From an uncultured Paludibaculum sp. (GTDB taxonomy: Bacteria; Acidobacteriota; Terriglobia; Bryobacterales; Bryobacteraceae): a stretch of DNA of 64,000 nucleotides. The notes below the pieces were generated by a model. That model was not told the DNA's origin. It saw nothing but the letters and a program-made list of their open reading frames with translations, and did no database searches. This document shows, in pieces, positions 8,329-16,516 of the stretch. The DNA lies in assembly GCF_963665245.1 (NCBI RefSeq), contig NZ_OY762267.1, positions 2,294,001-2,358,000 on the forward strand. The letters are read 5' to 3'. The position numbers and the translations under genes were made by a program. Positions within the stretch are counted from its first letter, which is position 1. Each line of letters starts with the position of its first letter.

Positions 8329-10230
8329 GTGGAAAACCCACGCCCGCCGTCCCACAGCCGCCGGACGATTCTTCTCCCCAACGGCCAGCCCATCTCCATC
8401 GCTGAGGACGGCGCCTACTTCGACGACGCCGCGACGCCACTCCCGCCAGCAGAACAACCAAACCCCTTTGCCGCCTACCAGGAACTCGCCGGCGCACGCC
8501 TCGCCCCCGCCGGCATCGAACTGATCCCCATCGCAGCCGCCACCGACTTTCTGGAGTTGGTCCTGGGCCAACAGCACGTGACATGCGCCGCCGGAGCAGG
8601 CCTCCGCGTCGTGGTCACCGACGACTACCTGCGCCCCGAGGTCGCCGCCTCCGTCGCCGCCCATCCACGCTGCCTGCTGGCGAAACCGGTCGGCAAGACC
8701 CTCTGGCTCGGCCCGTTCTTTCACGAGTCCTCGCACGTCTGCTACGCCTGCCTCCACTGGTGGCTCACCCTCAATCGCTACCCCCAGAACTCCACGTTGT
8801 TGGCAAACGCACCGTATGCGCCCGACCACTCGGTGGCCCAAACTCCCTCCACAGAAGTGATGGCCGCCGGCTGGATCGCCACGTCCGCAACCCTGCTGGC
8901 GGCCGGTTTGACCATCCCCGATCTCACCGACGGCATACTCCACTTCGACACCGTCACCCAGCGAATCACCCGCAGCGCCGTCGTCCCCAACGGCTCCTGT
9001 CCCCACTGCGCACCGCACACCTCACCCGCGCCGCTCGCCTCCCTCGAAGGCCGCTACACCGGCATCGTCCGCCAACAGGCGTCGGGAAGCCTCCTCGGCG
9101 CCCACGTCGCCATTGGCCGTTGCCTCCTCTCCTATCCCCGTCACCCGCACATCGGCGTCATCGAGCCGCAACAGGTCGGAGGAAAGGGGACGACACCCGA
9201 AGAGGCCCGCAACTCTCTGGTCGGAGAAGCCCTGGAGCGCTACTCGCTCGTCTACCAGGGCACCGAGCCCCTCGTGAGAGCCGCCGGATGCGACATCGAC
9301 GCCATCCCTCTCAACCACCTGCTCTGTTGCGCCAGCGACCAAACCACCGGCCTGCCCGAGGCGGACGACGAACGTCCCGGCCTCTACGACGAACATGTGC
9401 CCAGGCTGTGGGCCGAGGTTCGGCCGCTCGCCGGCGGACCAACCCTCTATGCGCCGGCCGACTACTGCTATTTCTGGCCGCTCACCCTCGGAGACGGGCC
9501 CGTCTGCATCGCGGACTCCAACGGCTGCGCCTGTGGACCCGACCAGGCGTCCGCCCTCCTATCGGGGCTGCTCGAATTGATCGAACGCGACGCCGTCGCC
9601 ATCTGGTGGTACAACCGCATCCCACGGCCTGCGCTCCAGGTCGAATCGGTCTCGGACCCGCACCTCCGTCGCATGGTCGCCCAGGCCCGCCGTGAGGGTT
9701 GGAGCGCCTCCATCCTCGACATCACCACGGAGTTTGGCGTCTCCGTATACGTCGCCTCCCTACGGCATCAACAGGACGGACGCGTCGCCCTGGGCTCCGC
9801 CGCCGACCCGGATCCGGCAGTCGCCGCGGCGAAAGCCCTGGCCGAGGCGGCCTTGGTCGAATTCTGGGCGATGCGGCCCGGCCCAACGTCGTCATTGAGC
9901 CGTTGGCTCGCCTCGATCACTCCGGAACGCTACCCGCAAGCGGTGCCGAACGGCGAGATCCCCTTGCCACCCCCTCCTCCGGACCAGTCCACCGCCGGTC
10001 ATCTCGACCGTTGCCTGCGGCGCCTGCAGAGCGCCGGCATCGCGGCGTATTACCTCGACCTGACGCGGCCCGAGACGTCATGGCCCGTCGTGCGCGTCCT
10101 CGCGCCGGGCTTGCGGCCCCTCGCGCCCCACTTCGGACCCGGCCGCCTGTTCGATGCCCCAGTCCGGCTCGGCTGGCGCGAACAGCCCCTCCGGCGGGAG
10201 GACCTCGAAGTGACACCCTTCCGTCTATAA
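8329..10230 (+). CDS. Fused E1-like/YcaO TOMM cyclodehydratase
   Basis: Predicted to convert Cys, Ser or Thr of a precursor peptide into azolines with ATP. The 633 residues (GTG start) hold an N-terminal leader-binding/E1-like part (to about 245; VVVTDDYLRPEVAA, LLAKPVGKTLWLGPFF) with two zinc Cys pairs, C138/C141 (CYACLHWW) and C224/C227 (CPHC). A YcaO domain follows, with NSLVGEALERYS (E300, E303, R304) and LLELIERDAVAIWW (E416, E419, R420) as ATP/Mg-binding signatures. The C-terminus ends VTPFRL, not in the proline-rich tail of many azoline YcaOs. It is convergent with the kinase gene (5-bp gap). No dehydrogenase or transporter is nearby, so the product may stay as azoline or the system may be split. 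Confidence 0.88.
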   Translation: MENPRPPSHSRRTILLPNGQPISIAEDGAYFDDAATPLPPAEQPNPFAAYQELAGARLAPAGIELIPIAAATDFLELVLGQQHVTCAAGAGLRVVVTDDYLRPEVAASVAAHPRCLLAKPVGKTLWLGPFFHESSHVCYACLHWWLTLNRYPQNSTLLANAPYAPDHSVAQTPSTEVMAAGWIATSATLLAAGLTIPDLTDGILHFDTVTQRITRSAVVPNGSCPHCAPHTSPAPLASLEGRYTGIVRQQASGSLLGAHVAIGRCLLSYPRHPHIGVIEPQQVGGKGTTPEEARNSLVGEALERYSLVYQGTEPLVRAAGCDIDAIPLNHLLCCASDQTTGLPEADDERPGLYDEHVPRLWAEVRPLAGGPTLYAPADYCYFWPLTLGDGPVCIADSNGCACGPDQASALLSGLLELIERDAVAIWWYNRIPRPALQVESVSDPHLRRMVAQARREGWSASILDITTEFGVSVYVASLRHQQDGRVALGSAADPDPAVAAAKALAEAALVEFWAMRPGPTSSLSRWLASITPERYPQAVPNGEIPLPPPPPDQSTAGHLDRCLRRLQSAGIAAYYLDLTRPETSWPVVRVLAPGLRPLAPHFGPGRLFDAPVRLGWREQPLRREDLEVTPFRL

Positions 10231-10235
10231 CAGCC

Positions 10236-12320
10236 TCAGCCGGGTAGCCCCAGCCGCCTGGCGAATCGGACGAACTCCTCGGTGTGGCGCAGTCGCGCAA
10301 AGTAGATATAGGTCGGCGCGTAAAGGACGGAGCTGTCTTCGCGGTTGAACCCTTCGTTCAGGATCTCAATGGCCTTGTGATCCTGCCCCGTCACCAGACA
10401 CACCACGGCAAATTGCACCGCCTCCACTTCGCCTCGGTCCCATTTCTGCCCCACCTGCACGGCGAGACGGCGGGCAAGCTCCATGCGGCCGCGGGCCGCC
10501 GCAAGCGTCACGCGCAGTTGAACCGCGGCCCCTCCCGCTCCAAGCCGTTCTGCTTCCTGGATCTCGCCCTCCGCCTCGTCGAGCTTCCCCGAGAATTCGA
10601 GCGCCCGAGCCAACGTCAGCCGGCAAAGCGGTTTGTCGAAGAACAGGCGGACGAGCTCTCGCGACGCCGCTTCGAAATCACCCAGTCGTCCCGCGCGTAG
10701 GTATTCGGTCGCCAACTGGTAGTTCAGCGCAAGGTCGTCCGGGTGCGCGTCGAGTCCCCGCTGCAGCAGCTCAAGGGCCTCCCGATACCGAGCCAGACGC
10801 CCTAGATGAGCCGCGTACCAGGCTGTTAGCCGAGGGTCGTCCGGACTCAATCGCATCGCCTTCACGAAATACGGTTCCGCCTCCAGCCAGTGCCGCACAT
10901 TCATAGACAGGTTCCGGGCATACACGCCCAGAACACGCCCATTCCGCGGATCCAGCTCGACGGCTCGCCGGCCTGCCTCGGTGGCCTTTCGAAGCATTTC
11001 ACGAGTGTCTGCAAATCCGAATCCGTTCAGCGAGCTGTACGCATCGGCAAGGCCCGCCCACGCAGGGGCGTAATCGGGAAATGCACGCGTCACCGACGAG
11101 TACTCCTGCACAGCCGATTCGAAACTCTGCCGGTTGCGGTCCCGCAGAAACATCGCCCCCAGTTGCATGCTCCGACGGGCCGCCAGCGAAAGCCCGTCCC
11201 CTTGCTCCAGACGGCTCCACACCAGATACCCCGCCGGCACGCCCACCGCTGCGGCGGCCCCCGCCACAAACCACCGCCGCGAGAGCGCGCGTCGCTCCCC
11301 GTTGAGCAGCGCCATCACTTCCAGCGCCGAGCCGGGCCGGTCCTCCGGCTTGCGCTCCAGACACGCCGCGATCGCCCGGTCCCACGGCTTGCTCACCGTT
11401 CGATCGAAACGGCGCACCGAAGGAGCATCGTGCTCCAGCCGCGCCATGGCGATGTCCAGCGGGGAGTCACCCTCGAATGGCACACGTCTCGTCCGCAGCT
11501 CGAACAGGATCACGCCCACGGCATGCAGGTCCGAGGCAACGCTCCCTTTCGCGCCCCGAAGTTGCTCCGGCGCCATATAGGCCGGAGTCCCCGCCGCCCA
11601 ACCCGATTGAAGGACGGTCAGCGTGTCCTGGCCCCCCAGAGGCTTCATTCGCGCCATGCCGAAGTCCGTGACGACAACGCGGTGGCCGCCGTCCGGCTCA
11701 GGGTCCAGCATCACATTGCTCGACTTGAGGTCGCAGTGAATCACGCCACGAGAATGCAGTTCCGCCACCCCGGCCAGAAGCTGCTCCGCCATTCCGTACG
11801 CTTCGCTCTCGGTCGGGACGCGCTCGCGAAGATACTCGGCGAGAGTCGGCCCACAAATCCACTCCATGCTCAGAAATATGATCTCCGCCCCATTCAACGT
11901 GGCGCGGTGCAAATCATACAATCGACAGAGGTTCCGGTGCGCCACCGCTCGCGCCGCCCGAATCTCCTCTTTCGACCGATCGATGAAATCCGGCCGAGCC
12001 ATCGAACTCGGCCGGATCGTCTTGATCGCCACACGGCGGCCGAGATCCTGATCGAGCGCCAGATACACCTCGCCAAAGCCCCCGGCCCCGAGAAACTGCT
12101 CAATGAGGAATCGCTCCGCCAGCAACAGCCCGGAGCTCAACACCCGCTGTGGCAACTCGTCGTCAGGAAGATCCGCCGGCCGCAACAGGAACTCCCCCGC
12201 GGCATCGTGACATTGCAGCAGCCTCTCGAGCTCGACCGCAGTCTCCGGCGATGCCTGCCGGATCGAATGCAGACGCAGCTCACGCTCCGAAACAGGTGCC
12301 TCGATAATGTCAAACAACAT
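10236..12320 (-). CDS. Membrane Ser/Thr kinase with TPR sensor
   Basis: Phosphorylates protein Ser/Thr residues. An open frame extends upstream to 12530 but is compositionally unlike a protein, so I prefer ATG 12320 (MLFDIIEAPVSERE, 694 residues); GTG 12368 is an alternative. The kinase domain shows GAGGFGEVYLA, VAIKTI, VIHCDLKSSNVML, DFGMARM and GTPAYMAPEQL. The catalytic loop reads HCD instead of HRD, a non-RD kinase, while the catalytic Asp and Asn remain. Then come one transmembrane segment (WFVAGAAAAVGVPAGYLVW) and several TPR motifs to the C-terminus. It pairs naturally with the ECF sigma gene at 6885 and may sense the products of the YcaO locus. Confidence 0.92.
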   Translation of the reverse strand: MLFDIIEAPVSERELRLHSIRQASPETAVELERLLQCHDAAGEFLLRPADLPDDELPQRVLSSGLLLAERFLIEQFLGAGGFGEVYLALDQDLGRRVAIKTIRPSSMARPDFIDRSKEEIRAARAVAHRNLCRLYDLHRATLNGAEIIFLSMEWICGPTLAEYLRERVPTESEAYGMAEQLLAGVAELHSRGVIHCDLKSSNVMLDPEPDGGHRVVVTDFGMARMKPLGGQDTLTVLQSGWAAGTPAYMAPEQLRGAKGSVASDLHAVGVILFELRTRRVPFEGDSPLDIAMARLEHDAPSVRRFDRTVSKPWDRAIAACLERKPEDRPGSALEVMALLNGERRALSRRWFVAGAAAAVGVPAGYLVWSRLEQGDGLSLAARRSMQLGAMFLRDRNRQSFESAVQEYSSVTRAFPDYAPAWAGLADAYSSLNGFGFADTREMLRKATEAGRRAVELDPRNGRVLGVYARNLSMNVRHWLEAEPYFVKAMRLSPDDPRLTAWYAAHLGRLARYREALELLQRGLDAHPDDLALNYQLATEYLRAGRLGDFEAASRELVRLFFDKPLCRLTLARALEFSGKLDEAEGEIQEAERLGAGGAAVQLRVTLAAARGRMELARRLAVQVGQKWDRGEVEAVQFAVVCLVTGQDHKAIEILNEGFNREDSSVLYAPTYIYFARLRHTEEFVRFARRLGLPG

Positions 12321-12728
12321 ATCGGCGAGATCGGAATGTAGCAAAAGAGGAGAGGGCTCGGCGCTCACGATATGCGAATACAATACCAGGAGAAGGTTAT
12401 TTCGGCCAGACGAAACCGCCTCCGGAAGGTAACACGCGCCCGCAAATGGCCCGCCTCTCCTGTGGCCCCCATCCGGTCCACGGCACCCGCTCCGGCTCAG
12501 CCACACCTTTTGTGTCCTCCTCCCTGGCACACGCCGAATCCACCATGATCGAAATCACGCCCGGCTATAGGACCCACCACCAACTCGCGGCGACGTGAGC
12601 GGGTTCCTCGTCCGGGCCGCCGTGCGTCGCCAGGATCGCGCCAGCCGGCCTCGGAGGTGCGCCGCCATGACGGCAAGAAACGCGTTGCTCGGGATGGAGG
12701 CAGACTCCGCCGTGGTGATCCGCATCAC
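12321..12728. other. Gene-free region upstream of the kinase
   Basis: No gene can be supported. It holds the upstream extension of the kinase frame (12321-12530), a Pro/Arg-rich reading typical of high-GC noise. The stretch 12555-12720 is probably eroded mobile DNA, because it abuts the second IS21-type repeat array. Confidence 0.35.
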
Positions 12729-12807
12729 TTCGGAACGGTGATCGGCATAAGTTCGGAATCGTGATCGGTTTGAGATCGGAATACTGATCGGTATCACTCG
12801 GAACCGG
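12729..12807. repeat. 23-bp tandem repeats, IS21-type end (copy B)
   Basis: Three full 23-bp units (12729-12751, 12752-12774, 12775-12797) and a partial fourth, with a degenerate unit just before (about 12706-12728). Over about 75 bp it matches 4085-4164 at roughly 85 percent by eye, in the same orientation. No transposase coding is seen next to it, so it is a solo end or the scar of a deleted IS21-like element. From 12808 to 13109 there is no gene; the last 150 bases are AT-rich for this genome and probably hold the promoter of the next gene. Confidence 0.65.
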
Positions 12808-13109
12808 CGACGTAGCTCGGTGCCGCCGCTTCACTGGACCTCACATCGCTCCAACCCTCAAGAAGTCCTTGATTTTACAGGCAACGGCCCCATCCCGATG
12901 GCCGCCGGTACGCTGCCTCGCTTATCTCCGGTGCCACCCCTCCCCCACGCAGCAATTCTTCATGTCGGGCCTATTTTCGCGTGGGCGAATAAAAGGCGGT
13001 CACAACACTGTAAAAAAATAGTCTATTCAATTATTTTCAACGAGATGCGACATTCGTCCCGGAGGGTTTCTTGGTGGACCACCGCTATCATTTTTCAGGA
13101 GGCTAGTTT

Positions 13110-14738
13110 ATGAGGAAGCACGATACATCCGAGGCAATGGTCGCTACCGCTGTCGCCGGCAACAACCACCAGGCGGCCGAAGGCGCCGATCGAGCCCGGC
13201 GCCCGCTCTCTGCCTGCCGCCTGGCCGCCAATCGCGCCAACGCCCGGAAGTCCACCGGGCCCCGCACCGAAGCCGGCAAACGAGCCTCCTCCCAGAACGC
13301 CCGCAAAACCCTTCCCTGCCCGTTCACGTTCCAATTGCAGCCACATTTCGCCGACCAGTGTCTGCACGACGCCCTCCGCCGCACCGCCTCCTGTCCCGAC
13401 GACAGAGCCCGCCTGCTCCTCATCAACCGCTGCATGCTGCAGGCCCACGAACTCCGCTGGCACGCCCTCGAACGCACCCTCTTCGACACCGCCTGCGCCG
13501 AGACCGATGGCAGCACCGACCAGGCAGCCCTCTGGCTCGCTCAGCAGACCGCCGCCGCCAAAGGGCTCCTGGCCTACCACCGCTGGATCGCCTGTCGTGT
13601 CAATCGGGTCGAACGCTGTCTGGCCGGACTCGCCGCGCAGTCCGCCCACATCGAAGAAGCAATCGAAGAAGAAGCACCCAAAACCATGGCCGCCGGAGCG
13701 GGTGGATCGAGCGAATGGCCCACGCTCGCCCATCTGGCTCCGTCCGATCTCGGTCCCGAAAGCACGCTGCCCATCACCTACAACGACAGCGGTTGGAGCT
13801 ACGGCCCCCTCTCCGGAGCATTTTCCATCCGCGTCGGAGCACCGCAGCCCCCACGGCCGCCGCAGCCGCCCAAACCGCCAACAGTGGGACCGGTCCGAGG
13901 CCGTTACCGCCTCTATCTCCGCTGCCCCGCGACACCAGAACCACTAAACGAAGCCAAGAGGCTCCAATCGGTGGTAGCTCCGCATCCTCCTGCCGAGGCC
14001 CGCTGCACCGAACGAAGCCAAGCCCTCAACTCGTCAGCACCCGAGAAACCCGTCGCCCAACCACGTCGCGCCGAAGATCAATTCGAAGATCAAAAGGACC
14101 ATGCGCCCCATCCGCTAGTGCTCCGGGAGCAGGATGCTCTCACCGTCAGCGGCAGCATGCCCGCGGCAACTCCCGGAAGAACCCAAATCTCCAACCTGCC
14201 GCAACAACCAGAACTACTCCACCACCATTCCCCCCGGCATCGCCGGGGGCCCATCCCAACAACGGTAACGCCCAAGCCAACCCCAACTCAATCCCAGCCA
14301 AATCTGTCTTCAAAAGACAGCCACCCAAGCCAACCGCCCGTCCCCACGGACGAAAACACGGTCGCGCCCAGTGGCAGTATTCCCGAAAGAACCCAAATCT
14401 CCGACCCGTCGCAACAACCAGAACTACTCCACCACCATTCCCCCCGGCATCGCCGGGGGCCCATCCCAACAACGGTAACGCCCGAGCCAACCCCAACTCA
14501 ATCCCAGCCAAACCTCTCTTCAAAGGATAGTCACGCGCGCCAGCACGCAGCCCGTTCCGCCCGCAATCCCTGGAAACGAAGCCAAACCGCCGCCCCAGCG
14601 CCGGAAGGCAGCGTCCTCTCGCCAATGCAGTCGTCGGTCACCCACCTCGGCATCACGCAGCCAATCGAACCCAGTCGTCCGACAGAACCCCCATCGCCTT
14701 CGGAGACCGCTCACAGCCCACCTGGCCCTTCCACCTGA
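13110..14738 (+). CDS. ANRANARKSTGPRT-motif protein with repeat tail
   Basis: Function unknown. The start is firm: AGGAGG 8 bases before ATG. Residues 30-66 carry CRLAANRANARKSTGPRTEA, the signature of a family of hypotheticals I associate with Acidobacteriota and Planctomycetota. Residues 75-190 form a helical domain (ADQCLHDALRRTASCPDDRA, MLQAHELRWHALERTLFD). From about residue 240 the 542-residue protein becomes Pro/Gln/Thr-rich low complexity. It includes a duplicated block (14177-14314 and 14387-14524, offset 210 nt or 70 codons), so the tail has grown in frame. The gene at 38288 looks like a diverged relative. A DNA- or RNA-associated role is possible from the basic start, but unproven. 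Confidence 0.75.
   Translation: MRKHDTSEAMVATAVAGNNHQAAEGADRARRPLSACRLAANRANARKSTGPRTEAGKRASSQNARKTLPCPFTFQLQPHFADQCLHDALRRTASCPDDRARLLLINRCMLQAHELRWHALERTLFDTACAETDGSTDQAALWLAQQTAAAKGLLAYHRWIACRVNRVERCLAGLAAQSAHIEEAIEEEAPKTMAAGAGGSSEWPTLAHLAPSDLGPESTLPITYNDSGWSYGPLSGAFSIRVGAPQPPRPPQPPKPPTVGPVRGRYRLYLRCPATPEPLNEAKRLQSVVAPHPPAEARCTERSQALNSSAPEKPVAQPRRAEDQFEDQKDHAPHPLVLREQDALTVSGSMPAATPGRTQISNLPQQPELLHHHSPRHRRGPIPTTVTPKPTPTQSQPNLSSKDSHPSQPPVPTDENTVAPSGSIPERTQISDPSQQPELLHHHSPRHRRGPIPTTVTPEPTPTQSQPNLSSKDSHARQHAARSARNPWKRSQTAAPAPEGSVLSPMQSSVTHLGITQPIEPSRPTEPPSPSETAHSPPGPST
14177..14524 (+). repeat. Direct duplication of 138 bp with internal hairpins
   Basis: The copies at 14177-14314 and 14387-14524 are about 93 percent identical by eye and exactly 210 nt apart, so the frame is kept. 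Each holds a perfect 8-bp inverted repeat with a 3-base loop (CCCCCGGC-ATC-GCCGGGGG, 14231-14249 and 14441-14459). The hairpin lies inside the coding region. Confidence 0.85.
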
Positions 14739-14830
14739 CCGAATATAGGCCATCCAACCAAACGAACCCATTCGTCCGGGCGTCCGCGCCAAAAGCTCTT
14801 TGAAAATCCAACTTCCCCTCACCCGCCAAA

Positions 14831-14863
14831 GCAAAACGGGGGCCAGCCGAAGCCGCCCCCGTT
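14831..14863 (-). terminator. Rho-independent terminator after the TPR gene
   Basis: Perfect 9-bp inverted repeat AACGGGGGC / GCCCCCGTT (14835-14843 and 14855-14863) with an 11-base loop. On the minus strand it is followed by TTTTGC. It lies 25 bp beyond the stop of the TPR gene, the expected place. Confidence 0.7.
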
Positions 14864-14887
14864 CATCCGCCCTGATTTCGAACCCGA

Positions 14888-16516
14888 TCAGTCTCCGAAG
14901 TACCCTTGCGCCAGCTCCGGCTTCATCTCCAGAGCCTGACGCCAGCACGACCGCGCCTCTTCGGCCCGGCCCTGCAGCTTCAGCGCATGGCCGAGATTCA
15001 GCAGTGCCTCGGGGAAATTCGGTCTCAGCCCAAGCGCTTCGCGATACAACGAAACCGCGTCGTCCACATGGCCCTGCTTCTGCAGCAGGAGGCCTGTGTT
15101 GTAGAACAACTCCGGAGTACGCTCACCCAAGTCGATCAGCTTGCCCTGCAGGTCCAGCGCCTTGGGATGATCCTGCCGCTCGATGGCCAGCGCAGCCAGT
15201 CCACGCATCGCCTCCACGCTGTCGGCTTTGACGGCCAGCGCCGCTTCGAAGCTCTGGATCGCCTTGTCGTTCTCGCCGATCTGCTTGTAGCCAAGGCCAA
15301 GGTTGATCAGCGCCTCCAGCCAGTCTTTGCGCTTCGCGATGCACCGCTCAAACGCCTGGATCGCGCTCATCGCGTCGCCCCGCGTCAGTTGCAGGTAGCC
15401 CAGCCGGAACCACGCGTCATCCCATTCCGGATTCTTCTGGAGCAGCCGCCCGTACATCTCCTCGGCTTCCGCCGTCTGGCCTTGCTCTTCGAGCAGGCCG
15501 GCCAGATTCGAAAGCACCTCGGGTGTGTCCGACTTCAGCCGCAACGCAACCTCGTACGACTCCCGCGCGCCCTTCGGATTACCCAGGTTCTGGCGCACCA
15601 CGCCCATGTTCGCCCAGGTCTGCGGATGCTCCGGCTTCAGGCGCCCGGCCTCGACATAGGCCTTCTCCGCCTGGTCGTGCTTGCTCAGCTTCTGATAGGC
15701 CACGCCCAGGTTGTACCAGCGCTCGAAGTGCTCGGGCGTCAGTTCCACAAGCTTCGCGCAGTACTTCGAGGCGGCTTCATAGTCCTCGGCCGCGAACGCG
15801 CACCACGCCAGCCCTTCCAGCGCCGCCTGCGAGAACGGCCGCAAAGTGAGCAACTTCTCGCTCATATCGCGCACCAGCGACGTGTCGCCCTTGCGCATGC
15901 CGATGTGCACGATGTTCGCCATCGGCTCCTCGGCGTTCGGATTCGCTTCGATGATCTGGCGGTACAGCTCCAGGGATTCGTCGTACCGGCCCAGCAGTTC
16001 CAACGCCACGGCCTTGCCGAATAACGGAGTCTCTTCCGTCGGTGTCTTGCCCAGGCAGGCGTCGAAGCACTCCAGCGCCTTCTCGGCGCTCCGCGTGTGC
16101 AGCAGGCAGATCCCCAGCCCCAACCGTGCGTCCATGCGCGTCGGATCGCTCGACAACGCGCGCTGGAAGTTGCTCGCCGCTTCATTCCAACGGCCCAACT
16201 TCTCCTGGCTCACCGCCAGGTTGAAGTACGCCGAAGTGGAGTTCGGATCCAGGCTGATCAGCGACTCGTAGCTCTTCACGGCCTCTTCATAGAGCTCGAG
16301 CTCAAACTGGATGTGTCCCTTGGCGGAATAGACTTCGCGAGGCGGGTCACCAGACTCCACGGCCCGGTCCAACTCACGCAAGGCTTCCTTACCCTTACCT
16401 TCGAGGTGCAGTGCCACGGCTCTCGCCAGCGCGGTTCCGCCGTCGATCGTCGCCTGAAAATCTTTGTTCTTATTGGAGTCCCGCATAGAATCCGCCTTTT
16501 CGCGCTTTCCGCTCAT
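14888..16516 (-). CDS. TPR repeat protein
   Basis: A protein-interaction scaffold made almost wholly of tetratricopeptide repeats, around 13 by eye (for example AYFNLAVSQEKLGRWNEAAS, ERWYNLGVAYQKLSKHDQAE, EALINLGLGYKQIGENDKAI). There is no signal peptide or membrane segment, so it is probably cytoplasmic. I place the start at ATG 16516 (MSGKREKADSMRD; 542 residues), preceded by GAGGAAG and overlapping the stop of the upstream gene as ATGA. The frame could be extended to 16567 but that would run into the upstream gene. Coupling implies it acts with the zinc-ribbon/LamG protein. A terminator follows at 14831-14863. Confidence 0.93.
   Translation of the reverse strand: MSGKREKADSMRDSNKNKDFQATIDGGTALARAVALHLEGKGKEALRELDRAVESGDPPREVYSAKGHIQFELELYEEAVKSYESLISLDPNSTSAYFNLAVSQEKLGRWNEAASNFQRALSSDPTRMDARLGLGICLLHTRSAEKALECFDACLGKTPTEETPLFGKAVALELLGRYDESLELYRQIIEANPNAEEPMANIVHIGMRKGDTSLVRDMSEKLLTLRPFSQAALEGLAWCAFAAEDYEAASKYCAKLVELTPEHFERWYNLGVAYQKLSKHDQAEKAYVEAGRLKPEHPQTWANMGVVRQNLGNPKGARESYEVALRLKSDTPEVLSNLAGLLEEQGQTAEAEEMYGRLLQKNPEWDDAWFRLGYLQLTRGDAMSAIQAFERCIAKRKDWLEALINLGLGYKQIGENDKAIQSFEAALAVKADSVEAMRGLAALAIERQDHPKALDLQGKLIDLGERTPELFYNTGLLLQKQGHVDDAVSLYREALGLRPNFPEALLNLGHALKLQGRAEEARSCWRQALEMKPELAQGYFGD

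Noticed and set aside
8139..8405. Small plus-strand frame between the Cys-rich gene and YcaO as a precursor peptide
   Set aside because: It overlaps the YcaO start in another frame, lacks a ribosome-binding site and has no Cys/Ser/Thr-rich core.
12320..12530. N-terminal extension of the Ser/Thr kinase by 70 residues
   Set aside because: Composition is Gly/Arg-rich noise, and the acidobacterial kinase N-terminus fits a start at or near 12320.
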